Shown in pieces: positions 6,200-15,105 of a stretch of DNA of 49,232 bases (position 1 is its first letter; every line of letters starts with the position of its first letter). The notes beneath the pieces are model-generated. The model worked only from the letters and a program-made list of their open reading frames with translations, was not told the origin of the DNA and searched no databases. Where the stretch lies: the IMG/VR virus record IMGVR_UViG_3300007609_000030, positions 1 to 49,232 of that record; one strand, given 5' to 3'. The DNA comes from a virus. A program made the translations under genes and the position numbers.

Positions 6200-8762
6200 A
6201 CTTAGCGTGTCCACAGTTAGAGCATGTCAAACACCCTTCTTGGAATACAAGAGATTCTTGATCACACTTAGGACACTTGTTATCAACCTTTGTACCATCT
6301 GGTATAAACTTCTTGATAACTCTGGTTACACCATTTTTCCAAGTTGTTAGTGTATCATCCTCCAGATTTAGAGAACCAACGAGATCAACAACATATGGAA
6401 GTGGCATACCATGTCTAAGCACTCCTGAGATCATCTTAGCATAGTTCCAGTATTCTGGGTCAAATGAACGAGAAAGACCTTCTATAGTCACTTTATAGCC
6501 TTCCTTATCTTCATACTGGAAGTCATACCTACTTGTTCCATCCTCATTTCTTGCCTTAACGATAAATCCGCTTTCAACACTATTTGGAATAGCTGGAAGG
6601 CCGTCAAGTTTACCTGTAAACATTTCGTATGGTCTTCCGTCAAGAGTTCCTACAACCGCAATCCACTTTTCAAAATTGTTTTGAAATCTTACGATCTCAG
6701 CATCAAGCTTCTTAGGTCTCTTAGGAGCGTGGTTATCTTCAAAAAGCTTTTTCTTTTCCTCTTTCTTCTTGTCATCTGCAGAAATAAGAACCCCACTTCT
6801 TGAGCCGTCTCTATACACAGTAATACCTTTACATCCTGCTTTCCAACCTGTCTCATAAACTTTAGCAACCATTTCCTCAGAAATTTCATTAGGAAGGTTT
6901 ACAGTTACAGAGATAGAGTGATCAACATGCTTTTGAACTTTACCTTGCATCTCTACTTTCTTAACCCAGTCAACATCGTTGGCTGTAGCTTTATGATAAG
7001 GAGACTTAGATATAATCTCAGTAATTTGTTCTGGCTTCATACTTCTAACCTCTTCCATATCGTATCCCTTAGCAATGAGGTATGCCTCAAACTTGTGGTG
7101 GAATACTGGATACTCTTGCCAAGAATCGCCAACTTCATCTACGAAATCAACTCTTGCATTCTTATCATCTGGATTAATTTTCCTTCTTCTTGTATAATAA
7201 ACCATAAATGCTGGCTCAATACCAGAAGTTGTCTGAGTCATAATTGATACAGACCCTGTTGGTGCAATTGTAAGAAGCGCAATATTTCTTCTACCGTGCT
7301 TAACAAGCTTTTTATAAAGCTTAGGATTCTCTTCTTTAATTCTTAATAGGAAAGGGTTTTTCTTCTCTCTATCGGCATCCCAAATAGGAAACGAACCTCT
7401 CTCTTGAGCCATCTCGCAAGATGATTCATAAGCTGAGTGCTTAAGTTTCATGTGAAGCTGATCTGAAAATTCATTACCTTTTTTACTTCCGTATCTAATT
7501 CCAAGAGCAGCAAGCATATCTCCTTCAGCTGTAATACCAAGACCAGTTCTTCTACCTTTCTCACACTTGTCTTTAATCTTTTGCCAAAGACCAAGTTCAG
7601 TTCTCTTGATCTCTTCTGGCTCTGGGTCATTTTTAATCTTGTTGATTATCCCCTCTACTTTCTCAAGCTCAAGATCAATAAGATCATCCATAAGTCTTTG
7701 CGCTATCTTAGCATGCTTATCAAAAAGCTCATAATCAAACTCTGCCTTTTTAGTAAAAGGATTCTTTACATAAGAATAGAGGTTGATTGCCATTAGACGA
7801 CACGAGTCATTTGGACAAAGTGGAATCTCGCCACATGGGTTAGTAGATACTGTTCTAAATCCAAGATCAGCATAACAATCTGGGATTGACTCATTGATTA
7901 ATGTATCCCAGAACAAGATTCCTGGCTCTGCAGACGCCCACGCATTGTGAATAATCTTTTTCCAAATGCTTTGAGCATCAACGTTCTTTGTGTGTGTTGG
8001 CTCCTTAGCTCCTACTGGGTAATGAAGCTGGTATTCATCTCCTATGAGAGCAGCTTTCATAAATCCATCTGAAATCTTAACAGATACATTTGCACCAGTT
8101 ACTTTTCCAGCCTGAGTCTTAGCATCAATAAAGCTTTCTGAATCTGGGTGGTCAATAGAAATAGACTCCATTAGCGCACCTCTTCTTCCGCCCTGAGCAA
8201 CTTCTCTTGTCGAGTTCGAGTATCTTTCCATAAATGGAACGACACCTGTAGATGTCATAGCTGAGTTCTTCACTACAGACTTATTAGGTCTTACGAATGA
8301 TAGATCGACACCAACACCAGCTCTTCTCTTCATTAGCTGCACTAGCTCTTGATCTAGCTTCAAGATACCTCCATATGAATCAGCATCTACATCATTACCG
8401 ATAACGAAACAGTTCGATATTGATACATACTGAAAATTGTTTCCAATTCCTGCCATAGGGCTACCTTGTGGAACGATGTACTTAAAATTCTTAATTACAT
8501 CGTAAATTTCTTCCTCACTAAGAGGATTAGGATACTTCTTTTCAATTCTTGCAAACTCACCTGCAATTCTTCTGTGCATATCATCTGGAGTCTTCTCATA
8601 GATGTTGCCCTCAGCATCCTTTAAAGCGTATTTCTTCATCCACACTTCTCCTGCAAGTGTATCTCCTCCAAAATATTCGATTGCTGCCTCTAAGACTTCC
8701 TCTTCCGAATATGTAACGCTTTCTTTCTTCATGTTTGTTTTTAAAGTTAATTTTTCCTTCAT
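6192..8762 (-). CDS. nrdJ: Adenosylcobalamin-dependent (class II) ribonucleoside-diphosphate reductase
   Basis: An 856-residue class II ribonucleotide reductase that makes deoxynucleotides for phage replication, using vitamin B12 to generate the radical. Seen: the first-strand cysteine (ISNCFVI), the substrate-site segment RRAGVGVDLSFVRP, the finger-loop motif STNPCGEIPLC with the active-site Cys and Glu, the phosphate-binding IAPTGSVSIMTQTTSGIEP, and a C-terminal Cys-rich tail (CPKCDQ ... CSNCGHAKCG) acting as redox tail or zinc ribbon. There is no partner beta subunit or NrdG, as expected for class II. The 40-aa ORF lies just upstream and the DUF4031 gene overlaps the 3' end. I saw no B12-box-like riboswitch in the leader. 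The host or its environment must supply cobalamin. Confidence 0.96.
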   Translation of the reverse strand: MKEKLTLKTNMKKESVTYSEEEVLEAAIEYFGGDTLAGEVWMKKYALKDAEGNIYEKTPDDMHRRIAGEFARIEKKYPNPLSEEEIYDVIKNFKYIVPQGSPMAGIGNNFQYVSISNCFVIGNDVDADSYGGILKLDQELVQLMKRRAGVGVDLSFVRPNKSVVKNSAMTSTGVVPFMERYSNSTREVAQGGRRGALMESISIDHPDSESFIDAKTQAGKVTGANVSVKISDGFMKAALIGDEYQLHYPVGAKEPTHTKNVDAQSIWKKIIHNAWASAEPGILFWDTLINESIPDCYADLGFRTVSTNPCGEIPLCPNDSCRLMAINLYSYVKNPFTKKAEFDYELFDKHAKIAQRLMDDLIDLELEKVEGIINKIKNDPEPEEIKRTELGLWQKIKDKCEKGRRTGLGITAEGDMLAALGIRYGSKKGNEFSDQLHMKLKHSAYESSCEMAQERGSFPIWDADREKKNPFLLRIKEENPKLYKKLVKHGRRNIALLTIAPTGSVSIMTQTTSGIEPAFMVYYTRRRKINPDDKNARVDFVDEVGDSWQEYPVFHHKFEAYLIAKGYDMEEVRSMKPEQITEIISKSPYHKATANDVDWVKKVEMQGKVQKHVDHSISVTVNLPNEISEEMVAKVYETGWKAGCKGITVYRDGSRSGVLISADDKKKEEKKKLFEDNHAPKRPKKLDAEIVRFQNNFEKWIAVVGTLDGRPYEMFTGKLDGLPAIPNSVESGFIVKARNEDGTSRYDFQYEDKEGYKVTIEGLSRSFDPEYWNYAKMISGVLRHGMPLPYVVDLVGSLNLEDDTLTTWKNGVTRVIKKFIPDGTKVDNKCPKCDQESLVFQEGCLTCSNCGHAKCG

Positions 8763-8877
8763 TTTTTAATTTTAATTTATCCTTGTTAGACAAAAATTTA
8801 GCTGACAATTCCCTATTTCAGCATAGTTATTACACTGACCAATCTTATAAATTAAGTACGTATTAGATACTAACCCA

Positions 8878-9000
8878 CTAAGTCTTACCTCTTGGTTTTG
8901 GGAAATGTTTGTGTGATAAAAAAAGTGCGGCTCCTAATGACTCAGGCTTCATATCTCTGAAGTGATTTTCTCTAAAAATATCATTAATAATTTTGCTCAT
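8878..9000 (-). CDS. Small hypothetical ORF (40 aa) upstream of nrdJ
   Basis: The frame from ATG (8998-9000) to TAG (8878-8880) encodes a 40-residue protein: an N-terminal helix (MSKIINDIFRENHFRDM), a short hydrophobic step (LGAALFLSHKHF), and a basic tail. It is the only plausible gene in the 328-base gap between nrdJ and the helicase. The rest of the gap (8763-8877 and 9001-9090) is AT-rich, with no hairpin terminator, tRNA or clear promoter. Support is weak and rests on position and composition only. Confidence 0.35.
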   Translation of the reverse strand: MSKIINDIFRENHFRDMKPESLGAALFLSHKHFPKPRGKT

Positions 9001-9090
9001 GAGTCAAACTTTTTAAGTAAATAACCTATAATTTTTATTATTCAAAATATGTGAAAAACTATTTATCAACATCCCCAAAACTTTTCTTTT

Positions 9091-10479
9091 TTAGCCAGAA
9101 TTTTCTCCTCTTTGTTGTCCCATAAATTCTGCAATAACCTCAAGAGATTCCTCATCTTGTGATGGACCGCCTCTAACTTGACTGTTGTTATCGTAAGAAA
9201 CAGCTATATGCACCTTGCTGGTATCAAACTCAAGAACTTGATATATACCATCTTGACCATTCCTGTTCTTAATGATACTCATCATTGCCAATTTCTGTTC
9301 TTTCATTTCATCTGGCCTACCAATACCTATAACAAGATCGGCAGTTGCCATAATACCAAGCGACTCCCCAATATGACTACTGCTTATTTTCTCTTCTCCA
9401 ATTGCAGTTCTATTCGTTTGGTGTGCACTCCAAACTGGTATTCTGTAATTGTTGGCAATATTTCTAAGACCCTCTGAAATATCTGTTAAGGCATGTCTCT
9501 TTTCAGCGTATGAGCCAAGAGGTCTCATAAGCCCAAGGTAATCAATAAAGATTACGTCTGGAATGAACCCTTCCATCTCAAGCGTCTTAAGGTGAGCCTT
9601 AATAGTGTTTACAGTCACGCCACCTTCAAGAAACTCTTTAATAACAAGGCTGCCCCCATTATCTGATATTTCCTCAAGTTTCTCTGTAATATACTCTGGG
9701 TAATCCCAAACGTGATTAAGCTCGATTTCATTAATACATGCATCAAACCTTTGTCCAACAACTTCTTCTGATAACTCAAGCGTATAATATACTGCTTTCT
9801 TGCCATCTAGAAGCGCTTTAGACGCATACTTAACAAGCTTCATAGACTTTCCTCCACCTGGAGGCGCAATGACAATAGCAAGCTCTCCAGGGGATAGTCC
9901 ACCTCCAATCATTTCATCAAGACCCTCCATTGCTGATACTGGTATTCTAAAGTCTCTAGAAAGCCTCTTGTTTACATCTTTTATATAGTCATGACCAGTG
10001 TCTTTTGGTTCACCTGCCTTTAAAGCTTCTTCAAAATCTTTTGATATGCTTTCAAGGTCCTGACCCTTTTCCCACTTAGTAGCTGCCTTTATGATAACAT
10101 CACGATAGGCTCTTCTTTTAAAAAATGTTCTTGAGCTTTCTTTTACTTCTTCAGCATCCTCGATCTTGAGTTTCTCGATTTTATCTACTAAACCAACCAA
10201 CTGTTCCTTAACAAGACCTTTCTCTCCAAATGAGATTCTGTCTTTTAGTGTATCAAATCTAATTACAGTTCCTCTATCATTAAAATACTTAAGGCAATAG
10301 TCAACCAGAATCTTCTGATTACCCTCGAAGTAATTGCTATCAAGAATGTCTACTATCGTCTCAGAAAATCCACTTCTATCTTCGCAGAAAACGTGAATAA
10401 GCTTATTCTGATAATTGGTTCCTAATGCAATGTCTTCAGCCTCCTCTGAGAGGAATGAATTAAATGCGTTACTGTCCAT
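9091..10479 (-). CDS. DnaB-type replicative DNA helicase (T4 gp41-like)
   Basis: A 462-residue RecA-fold hexameric helicase, predicted to unwind the fork 5'-3' on the lagging strand. An N-terminal helical domain (about 1-165) precedes the DnaB C-domain: GLDEMIGGGLSPGELAIVIA, then Walker A APPGGGKS (205-212), YYTLELSEE (the catalytic Glu region), Walker B VIFIDYLG near 300, WSAHQTNR, and an arginine-finger region near IIKNRNGQDG. Length and layout match T4 gp41 and host DnaB. A host-type promoter lies directly upstream (10509-10540), and the leader contains a variant of the AGAGACAA word. No primase or helicase loader gene is visible in the window. Confidence 0.94.
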   Translation of the reverse strand: MDSNAFNSFLSEEAEDIALGTNYQNKLIHVFCEDRSGFSETIVDILDSNYFEGNQKILVDYCLKYFNDRGTVIRFDTLKDRISFGEKGLVKEQLVGLVDKIEKLKIEDAEEVKESSRTFFKRRAYRDVIIKAATKWEKGQDLESISKDFEEALKAGEPKDTGHDYIKDVNKRLSRDFRIPVSAMEGLDEMIGGGLSPGELAIVIAPPGGGKSMKLVKYASKALLDGKKAVYYTLELSEEVVGQRFDACINEIELNHVWDYPEYITEKLEEISDNGGSLVIKEFLEGGVTVNTIKAHLKTLEMEGFIPDVIFIDYLGLMRPLGSYAEKRHALTDISEGLRNIANNYRIPVWSAHQTNRTAIGEEKISSSHIGESLGIMATADLVIGIGRPDEMKEQKLAMMSIIKNRNGQDGIYQVLEFDTSKVHIAVSYDNNSQVRGGPSQDEESLEVIAEFMGQQRGENSG

Positions 10480-10496
10480 CTGAATTTATAAGTTGT

Positions 10497-10504
10497 CTGT
10501 CTCT
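10497..10504 (-). promoter_or_regulatory. Leader word variant AGAGACAG before the replicative helicase
   Basis: The coding strand reads AGAGACAG followed by ACAAC, ending 17 nt before the start codon and a few bases after the predicted transcript start. Confidence 0.35.
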
Positions 10505-10508
10505 TCGG

Positions 10509-10540
10509 CAAATGTATGCCTATTTTTTGAATTAAAGAAA
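10509..10540 (-). promoter_or_regulatory. Host-type promoter for the replicative helicase
   Basis: TTTC (10537-10540), a 20-nt spacer, then TACATTTG (10509-10516) on the coding strand. It has one mismatch to TTTG-N20-TAnnTTTG. The helicase ATG is 29 nt downstream of the -7 element, with the leader word in between. Confidence 0.7.
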
Positions 10541-10557
10541 TAAAAACCAGAAAAAAT

Positions 10558-11607
10558 CTACTGATTAGAGCTCTCAAATTCCTTTTCCTTAGCTTGTAGG
10601 CTATAGAATGGAGCGAAGAAATAGTTCAAATTACTAAGCCCAGCTACCTGAGCAAGACCATCCTTTGTAAACATCTCCATTGCAGTCTCTATGCTCCTAC
10701 CTGTATCAAGCACACGATCTCTAACTTCATTTACAGCATCAATCGCAGGCTGATTAATATAAGGCTTTCTCAAGTTCATTAGCTTTGCGTTTCTATACAA
10801 CACCCTCTTCGTATCATCATCAACTAATTTGTTAATCTTGGCTAATGGCTTCTTTTTCGGCTTCGAACTGACTCTAGACTCATTGAGGGCATAACCCTCA
10901 TCAACCATTCTTTCATAAGTATACCTTTCATTAGCCATGTCTGGATAATACTCCAAAAGCGTCTTTAGGCCTATTCCACTAACTCCAGTTATATCATCAG
11001 AAGGGTCTCCCTCAAAGCACTTAAATAACAGCGCATTTTCATGAGTGTAGCCTTTTTTGTCTTTAAAATTATGAACTGTAATCATTTCAACACTATCTGG
11101 AGTGATCACAGAAACACCTTCTGAAATTAATTGATGGAAGTCTTTATCTCTGCTGAAGATTATAACTTCTTCATCTGGACGCTTTTTTAGAATATAGTAG
11201 GCAATAAGATCGTCTGCCTCTATATAATCCTCTTCTACCTGCCTTACAAACAGCTCCTCTAAGTATCTCTGGATTTCTATTTTCTGCCTAAACATCTCAA
11301 ACTTTTCCTTATCCTCTGGATTTCCAACTCCTTCTGTAGCAATTACCCTAACCTCGTTTTCAAAGTCTTTTTCTCTACTCTTTTTATAGAATGGGAACTC
11401 ACGGTATCTTAATTTACCAGCATTGAAGCCATCCCACATAACTATTACACGATCTGGCATCGTCCTATTTACTATAGACTTGATGCTATCTAAAAAGCCA
11501 TATGTACCACCACAAAGGTTTCCATCAGCACCTATTAAATTTTTTCTACTTGGATGATAAAAGTTTCTCTTAAGATTCCACTGACCATCCACCAAAAGGG
11601 TTCGCAT
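10558..11607 (-). CDS. 5'-3' exonuclease / flap endonuclease (T4 RNase H-like, Pol I 5' nuclease family)
   Basis: A 349-residue FEN-type nuclease that would remove RNA primers and 5' flaps on the lagging strand. Metal-site motifs are present: TLLVDGQWNLKR at the N-terminus, IVMWDG near 57, EADDLIAYY (about 129-137), FSRDKDFHQL, and the helix-3-turn-helix segment with acidic residues (EGDPSDDITGVSGIGLKT). The phage family A polymerase lacks a 5' nuclease domain, so this protein supplies that activity in trans, as in T4. The promoter at 11640-11671 and an AGAGACAA leader are specific to this gene. A terminator separates it from uvsX upstream. Confidence 0.92.
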   Translation of the reverse strand: MRTLLVDGQWNLKRNFYHPSRKNLIGADGNLCGGTYGFLDSIKSIVNRTMPDRVIVMWDGFNAGKLRYREFPFYKKSREKDFENEVRVIATEGVGNPEDKEKFEMFRQKIEIQRYLEELFVRQVEEDYIEADDLIAYYILKKRPDEEVIIFSRDKDFHQLISEGVSVITPDSVEMITVHNFKDKKGYTHENALLFKCFEGDPSDDITGVSGIGLKTLLEYYPDMANERYTYERMVDEGYALNESRVSSKPKKKPLAKINKLVDDDTKRVLYRNAKLMNLRKPYINQPAIDAVNEVRDRVLDTGRSIETAMEMFTKDGLAQVAGLSNLNYFFAPFYSLQAKEKEFESSNQ

Positions 11608-11625
11608 GATATTTGTTTTTATTTG

Positions 11626-11633
11626 TTGTCTCT
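11626..11633 (-). promoter_or_regulatory. Leader word AGAGACAA before the 5' nuclease gene
   Basis: The coding strand reads AGAGACAA followed by C, ending 18 nt before the start codon, close to the predicted transcript start of the promoter at 11640-11671. Confidence 0.45.
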
Positions 11634-11639
11634 AATCCA

Positions 11640-11671
11640 CAAAGTTACCTCTTTATTAGAACTAAAGCAAA
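11640..11671 (-). promoter_or_regulatory. Host-type promoter for the 5' nuclease gene
   Basis: TTTG (11668-11671), a 20-nt spacer, then TAACTTTG (11640-11647) on the coding strand. It is an exact match to TTTG-N20-TAnnTTTG, placed directly after the uvsX terminator whose T-run supplies the TTTG. The AGAGACAA leader word (11626-11633) lies just downstream of the predicted start site. Confidence 0.8.
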
Positions 11672-11706
11672 AAAAATCAGACAACACAACGTTTGCCTGA
11701 TTTTTA
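11669..11706 (-). terminator. Rho-independent terminator after uvsX
   Basis: The minus-strand RNA forms a 9-bp stem AUCAGGCAA/UUGUCUGAU (11693-11701 with 11676-11684, one G-U pair) with an 8-nt loop, followed by seven to eight U. It closes the polymerase/zinc-ribbon/uvsX side of the block. Confidence 0.85.
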
Positions 11707-11726
11707 TCTACTGTAAGTAAATATAA

Positions 11727-12848
11727 TTACTTGTCAGATACGTGGTCCCAGTACTCATCGTACTCTAGGTCCCATCCACTCTTGTAATCTTTCTTATAGG
11801 CATCAATAGTAGCCTTATCATCAAGGATAAATCCATGATCAGTACAAAGAATGTTCCCTCTTGCTGCCACATTTGTGATGTGGTTCTTATCAACTACAAG
11901 GGCTGACTTAATCGCAAATGATACTTTTGCCTTGTCTTTAGTTGCAGTAACTTTAGACGATCTTGACATAATACCTCCCATTCTAAACACAAGTGTAGAG
12001 GCAAGCCAAATTGCATCACCACCATAAGGCTGGATTGAACCGACTCTTGAAGGTGGTTGTGGCGGAGCAGTATATGCATGATTCACAATCAACAAAGTTG
12101 ACGTGTAAGGAAACTCTGCTTTTCTTGTTGAGTTGATTTTCGGAGCGATATACCTTGTAATCTTTGCCCTCAACACCTTAGCTGTTTCCATCATTGCTCT
12201 GTTTCCACCAGACTCATTTGCTTCAAACTCAGCTTCAGAAGGAGTACCTCCGATACTATCCCATAAGAAGATGAGATCGAATGGCAAGTCACCATTTTCC
12301 TGATCTCTCAAGTGTCTGATAACGTGTTCACAACCCTCTTCAATAGTCTCAACTCCATTGTATACAATACAATTTTCTTCATCAAGACCCATTGTTGAAG
12401 CTCTGTCCCAGCTGAATTTGTTTTCCGTAATAATAAGTACAGGAAGAATTCCTTGCTTTTGAGCATGAGCTCCAGCTTCTACAAGCATTGTTGTCTTACC
12501 AACATCTGATTTTCCATAGTTCATGATAACATGACCCGTTGGAATACCTGGAAGCTTTGTTACTTCCTTAAATCCTGGACTCATATCAATCCACTCCTGT
12601 GTCTTATATTCCACAGACTTGTGCTTGATCTTCTTCTTGTAATCACTAAGCTTAGGAAACTTTTTACTTAGTTTAGGTTTTTCATCAGACTTGCCCTTAG
12701 ACTTGTCTTCTGCTTCGTAGACTTCCCCAGTGCTTTTACACACTAGGTCTGAGTCTACCCAATCATACTCTTCCCCAGATTCTGTGTGAATGATGATGCC
12801 ATCTTTCTCTTCGAATCCTTCAGGAAGGTCGTTCTTCTTTTTCGCCAT
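11727..12848 (-). CDS. uvsX: UvsX/RecA-like recombinase
   Basis: A 373-residue RecA-fold strand-exchange protein for recombination-dependent replication and repair. The core (about 95-350) has Walker A GKSDVGKTT (112-120), a catalytic Glu segment (LIITENKFSWDRA), Walker B LIFLWDSIGG, the loop region around SGGNRAMMETAKVL, and LLIVNHAY. The first 90 residues are an acidic, Lys-rich lead with a small beta section (GIIIHTESGEEYDWVDSD) not found in E. coli RecA. Its length is close to T4 UvsX. It follows the zinc-ribbon gene by 17 nt, likely in one operon, and ends at a strong terminator. Confidence 0.92.
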   Translation of the reverse strand: MAKKKNDLPEGFEEKDGIIIHTESGEEYDWVDSDLVCKSTGEVYEAEDKSKGKSDEKPKLSKKFPKLSDYKKKIKHKSVEYKTQEWIDMSPGFKEVTKLPGIPTGHVIMNYGKSDVGKTTMLVEAGAHAQKQGILPVLIITENKFSWDRASTMGLDEENCIVYNGVETIEEGCEHVIRHLRDQENGDLPFDLIFLWDSIGGTPSEAEFEANESGGNRAMMETAKVLRAKITRYIAPKINSTRKAEFPYTSTLLIVNHAYTAPPQPPSRVGSIQPYGGDAIWLASTLVFRMGGIMSRSSKVTATKDKAKVSFAIKSALVVDKNHITNVAARGNILCTDHGFILDDKATIDAYKKDYKSGWDLEYDEYWDHVSDK

Positions 12849-12865
12849 GCTTATCTAAATTTTAA

Positions 12866-13327
12866 TTATTGTCTTGGTTGCCCCTGCTGACCTGGATTTT
12901 GTGGATTTTGGCCAGTGTAATTTTGAACCTGTTGCTGAGCTACTTGTTGTTGCTGCTGAACTGGCGCCTGTGGAGCTGGAGCTCCGCCTTGATTATTTGG
13001 CATTGGTTTCCAGTCTATTTCTTTTCCTGTTCCATCAGCCTTTTCTCTTGTCCTAAGATAAAATACATTATCATCTTCTTGTTGCTGACCGAAATTAACA
13101 GATGCCTTACACTTGTTACACTTAACAGTGGTGTACTTAAACTTTCCTTGAGCGACATGAGCATCAAGCACAAGGTCGTCACTTCCACAGCATCCACATT
13201 TGTGAACATCATAGAATGAAAGCTTTTTTGATTCCATAACAGCTTCGTAAAGGTTCTCACCCTCTACAGTAAATTCGTAGGTTCTCCTACCAATTTTTTT
13301 TTCGATTTTCATCTTGAAATTTCCCAT
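12866..13327 (-). CDS. Zinc-ribbon protein with disordered Gln/Pro tail, possible ssDNA-binding protein
   Basis: A 153-residue protein. Residues 1-40 form strands (IEKKIGRRTYEFTVEG). Two Cys pairs (KCGCCGSDDL near 44, KCNKCKAS near 73) build a zinc ribbon. The tail from about residue 108 is Gln, Pro and Asn-rich and disordered. Small DNA-binding proteins with a flexible tail next to uvsX are often single-stranded DNA-binding proteins or recombination mediators. That role is inferred from position and layout, not from a recognised SSB fold. It is the first gene of the uvsX operon, 108 nt after the polymerase-gene stop. No host-type promoter is clear in that AT-rich gap. Confidence 0.7.
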   Translation of the reverse strand: MGNFKMKIEKKIGRRTYEFTVEGENLYEAVMESKKLSFYDVHKCGCCGSDDLVLDAHVAQGKFKYTTVKCNKCKASVNFGQQQEDDNVFYLRTREKADGTGKEIDWKPMPNNQGGAPAPQAPVQQQQQVAQQQVQNYTGQNPQNPGQQGQPRQ

Positions 13328-13435
13328 AATTTCTTTTTATTAATTTTTATTTAAAGTATTATAATTAATAGTAAGAATTGGGCTACCAAAAATCAAGGGA
13401 AAAATGAAAAAAAATGAAGTTTTTTTAAAAAAATG

Positions 13436-15043
13436 CTAGAAATGCACTGTTTCCTCGGATAAATCTCTATAATTAGAACCAGACTTATAGTTTACTCCAA
13501 ATATCATCCCTCTATGATAAGAAAGTATTCTGGCTATATCGGACACTATATATATCTCTTCTGGGTGTATATCAAATATGATTGAATCGTGGACTTGAAA
13601 CATTAGCTGACTTTTCTTTCCATTCAACAATTCCTTCATTTCATATACTTTGTCAATCATGATCTCAGACGCTGTTGATTGAATGTAATTGTTAAATCCA
13701 GCATAAGATTTCTCTGGCTTTATAATAGAGCCCCACTTATTAACGATATACTCATTCTGATCAATCTCTTGCTGAATCTCGTCTCTTCTGATGAATATAG
13801 GACTAAGGAACCTCTTAACGTTAAGCATCGCTTCACTAGGATGGGATACAGTCTCTAATTTCTTCAAAATAGTAGCATCGCTTGCTCCATATAAAATAGA
13901 GTGATTAACAAGCTTAGCAACGTCTCTCTGCTCTTCTGTGAAGTCATAGGTGTCAAATATTATTCTAGCTGTCTCAGAATGAAGGTCTTTATCGTAATAC
14001 CTCTCAATGAACTCTTGATCTCTCGACAAATAAAGCGCTATTCTAGCCTCAAAAGAAGTGTAATCAAATTGATATATTTGACCTCCTCTGTATCTTGATA
14101 TGATCATTGCACGCTCCTCTCCCTCTTTAGGTAAGTTCTGAGGGTTGTATTTATCCTTACTCACAATCCTACCAGTTAGCGTTCTTTTGTTGGAGTAATT
14201 GATTTTAGATAACTTTGCATTCTCTCTGTATATAAACTTTAGATTCTTTTTTAAGTTATAAGAAAATGATACATATCTACTTGACATCCACCTGGTGATC
14301 TTATCTCTCACGCACATTCTCTTAAAGAATCTTTCTTCATCATCATTTAAGTCGGCCAGAGGAACTTTACTCATAAGAAATGGCACATACTTACTAACAT
14401 CAATATTTGGAACAATCTGAAAATACTTCATAGGAGTTTCAATTCCAAACTTTATCCATCTGATAATATCTAAAGCCCTTATGTTAGATAGCAGATCAAG
14501 ATCAGCATAATCTTCAATCCCATTGTATGAATATATGATGCAATTAAGGTTGTTAAGAACTCTTGCTACAGTAAACTTAAAATCTTTCTCTGTAACCTTC
14601 AATGACTTGACATTTATGATAAAATTATTATCATCATTCCTCATGTACAACGCACCATTATTAAAGTGCACATAAGTAAGTTCATCGTGATTTATATTTT
14701 CTACTAAAAATTTATGCAAATCGCCATGAAGTATTGAATCGTATAGCTTAAAGTCGCTAGGTAGCCAATCGAACAGGTATTTGTTTACAAACTCATCAAT
14801 TTGCTTATAGTAGTCATTTTCATCAAGTTCTTTGCACTCAATCTCATTGTACGCCCAAAATAAATTATGAGTAACCTCTTTAGAATTTATGTCTTGATTT
14901 GGAAATCTATGCTTTACGGAATTCCAACCTATCATTAGAGTTGGTACATCGAAGTAATTCTCTTCTGAAATGTGTTGAGTTATCTCAACAGGATAACCCC
15001 CAAGATACTCCTTAAGAGAATTGGTTTTTTCTGTTGTCTCCAT
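13436..15043 (-). CDS. Family A (Pol I-like) DNA polymerase without exonuclease domains
   Basis: About 535 residues. Polymerase motifs: A QFDYTSFEARIAL near residue 325 (metal-binding Asp present), B RDVAKLVNHSILYGAS near 376, and C FQVHDSIIFDI near 483. In motif C the usual VHDE reads VHDS: the metal-binding Asp stays and the next Glu is Ser. The region before the palm shows no DxE exonuclease motif, and there is no 5' nuclease domain. It is shorter than a Klenow fragment. I start at ATG 15043 (METTEK) because a host-type promoter predicts a transcript start near 15067; ATG 15067 and a TTG at 15076 are alternatives. A family C polymerase is encoded elsewhere in the window, so this one may serve repair, gap filling or initiation, or be the main replicase. 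Confidence 0.92.
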   Translation of the reverse strand: METTEKTNSLKEYLGGYPVEITQHISEENYFDVPTLMIGWNSVKHRFPNQDINSKEVTHNLFWAYNEIECKELDENDYYKQIDEFVNKYLFDWLPSDFKLYDSILHGDLHKFLVENINHDELTYVHFNNGALYMRNDDNNFIINVKSLKVTEKDFKFTVARVLNNLNCIIYSYNGIEDYADLDLLSNIRALDIIRWIKFGIETPMKYFQIVPNIDVSKYVPFLMSKVPLADLNDDEERFFKRMCVRDKITRWMSSRYVSFSYNLKKNLKFIYRENAKLSKINYSNKRTLTGRIVSKDKYNPQNLPKEGEERAMIISRYRGGQIYQFDYTSFEARIALYLSRDQEFIERYYDKDLHSETARIIFDTYDFTEEQRDVAKLVNHSILYGASDATILKKLETVSHPSEAMLNVKRFLSPIFIRRDEIQQEIDQNEYIVNKWGSIIKPEKSYAGFNNYIQSTASEIMIDKVYEMKELLNGKKSQLMFQVHDSIIFDIHPEEIYIVSDIARILSYHRGMIFGVNYKSGSNYRDLSEETVHF

Positions 15044-15073
15044 AATGATTCTGCAAATCTTGAACATACGGGA

Positions 15074-15105
15074 CAAAGATAGTTATTTTACTTTTAAAAG
15101 AGAAA
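15074..15105 (-). promoter_or_regulatory. Host-type promoter for the family A polymerase
   Basis: TTTC (15102-15105), a 20-nt spacer, then TATCTTTG (15074-15081) on the coding strand. It has one mismatch to TTTG-N20-TAnnTTTG. It lies right after the stop of the baseplate-hub gene and restarts transcription for the replication block. It decides the start codon (ATG at 15043). Confidence 0.65.

Noticed and set aside
8763-9090. Possible cobalamin riboswitch or tRNA before nrdJ
   Set aside because: No B12-box-like sequence, no cloverleaf and no strong stems seen; only the 40-aa ORF is plausible.
10510-10530. Small inverted repeat GGCA...TGCC followed by T-run on the plus strand
   Set aside because: The stem is only 4 bp, no plus-strand gene ends there, and it overlaps the host-type promoter of the helicase.
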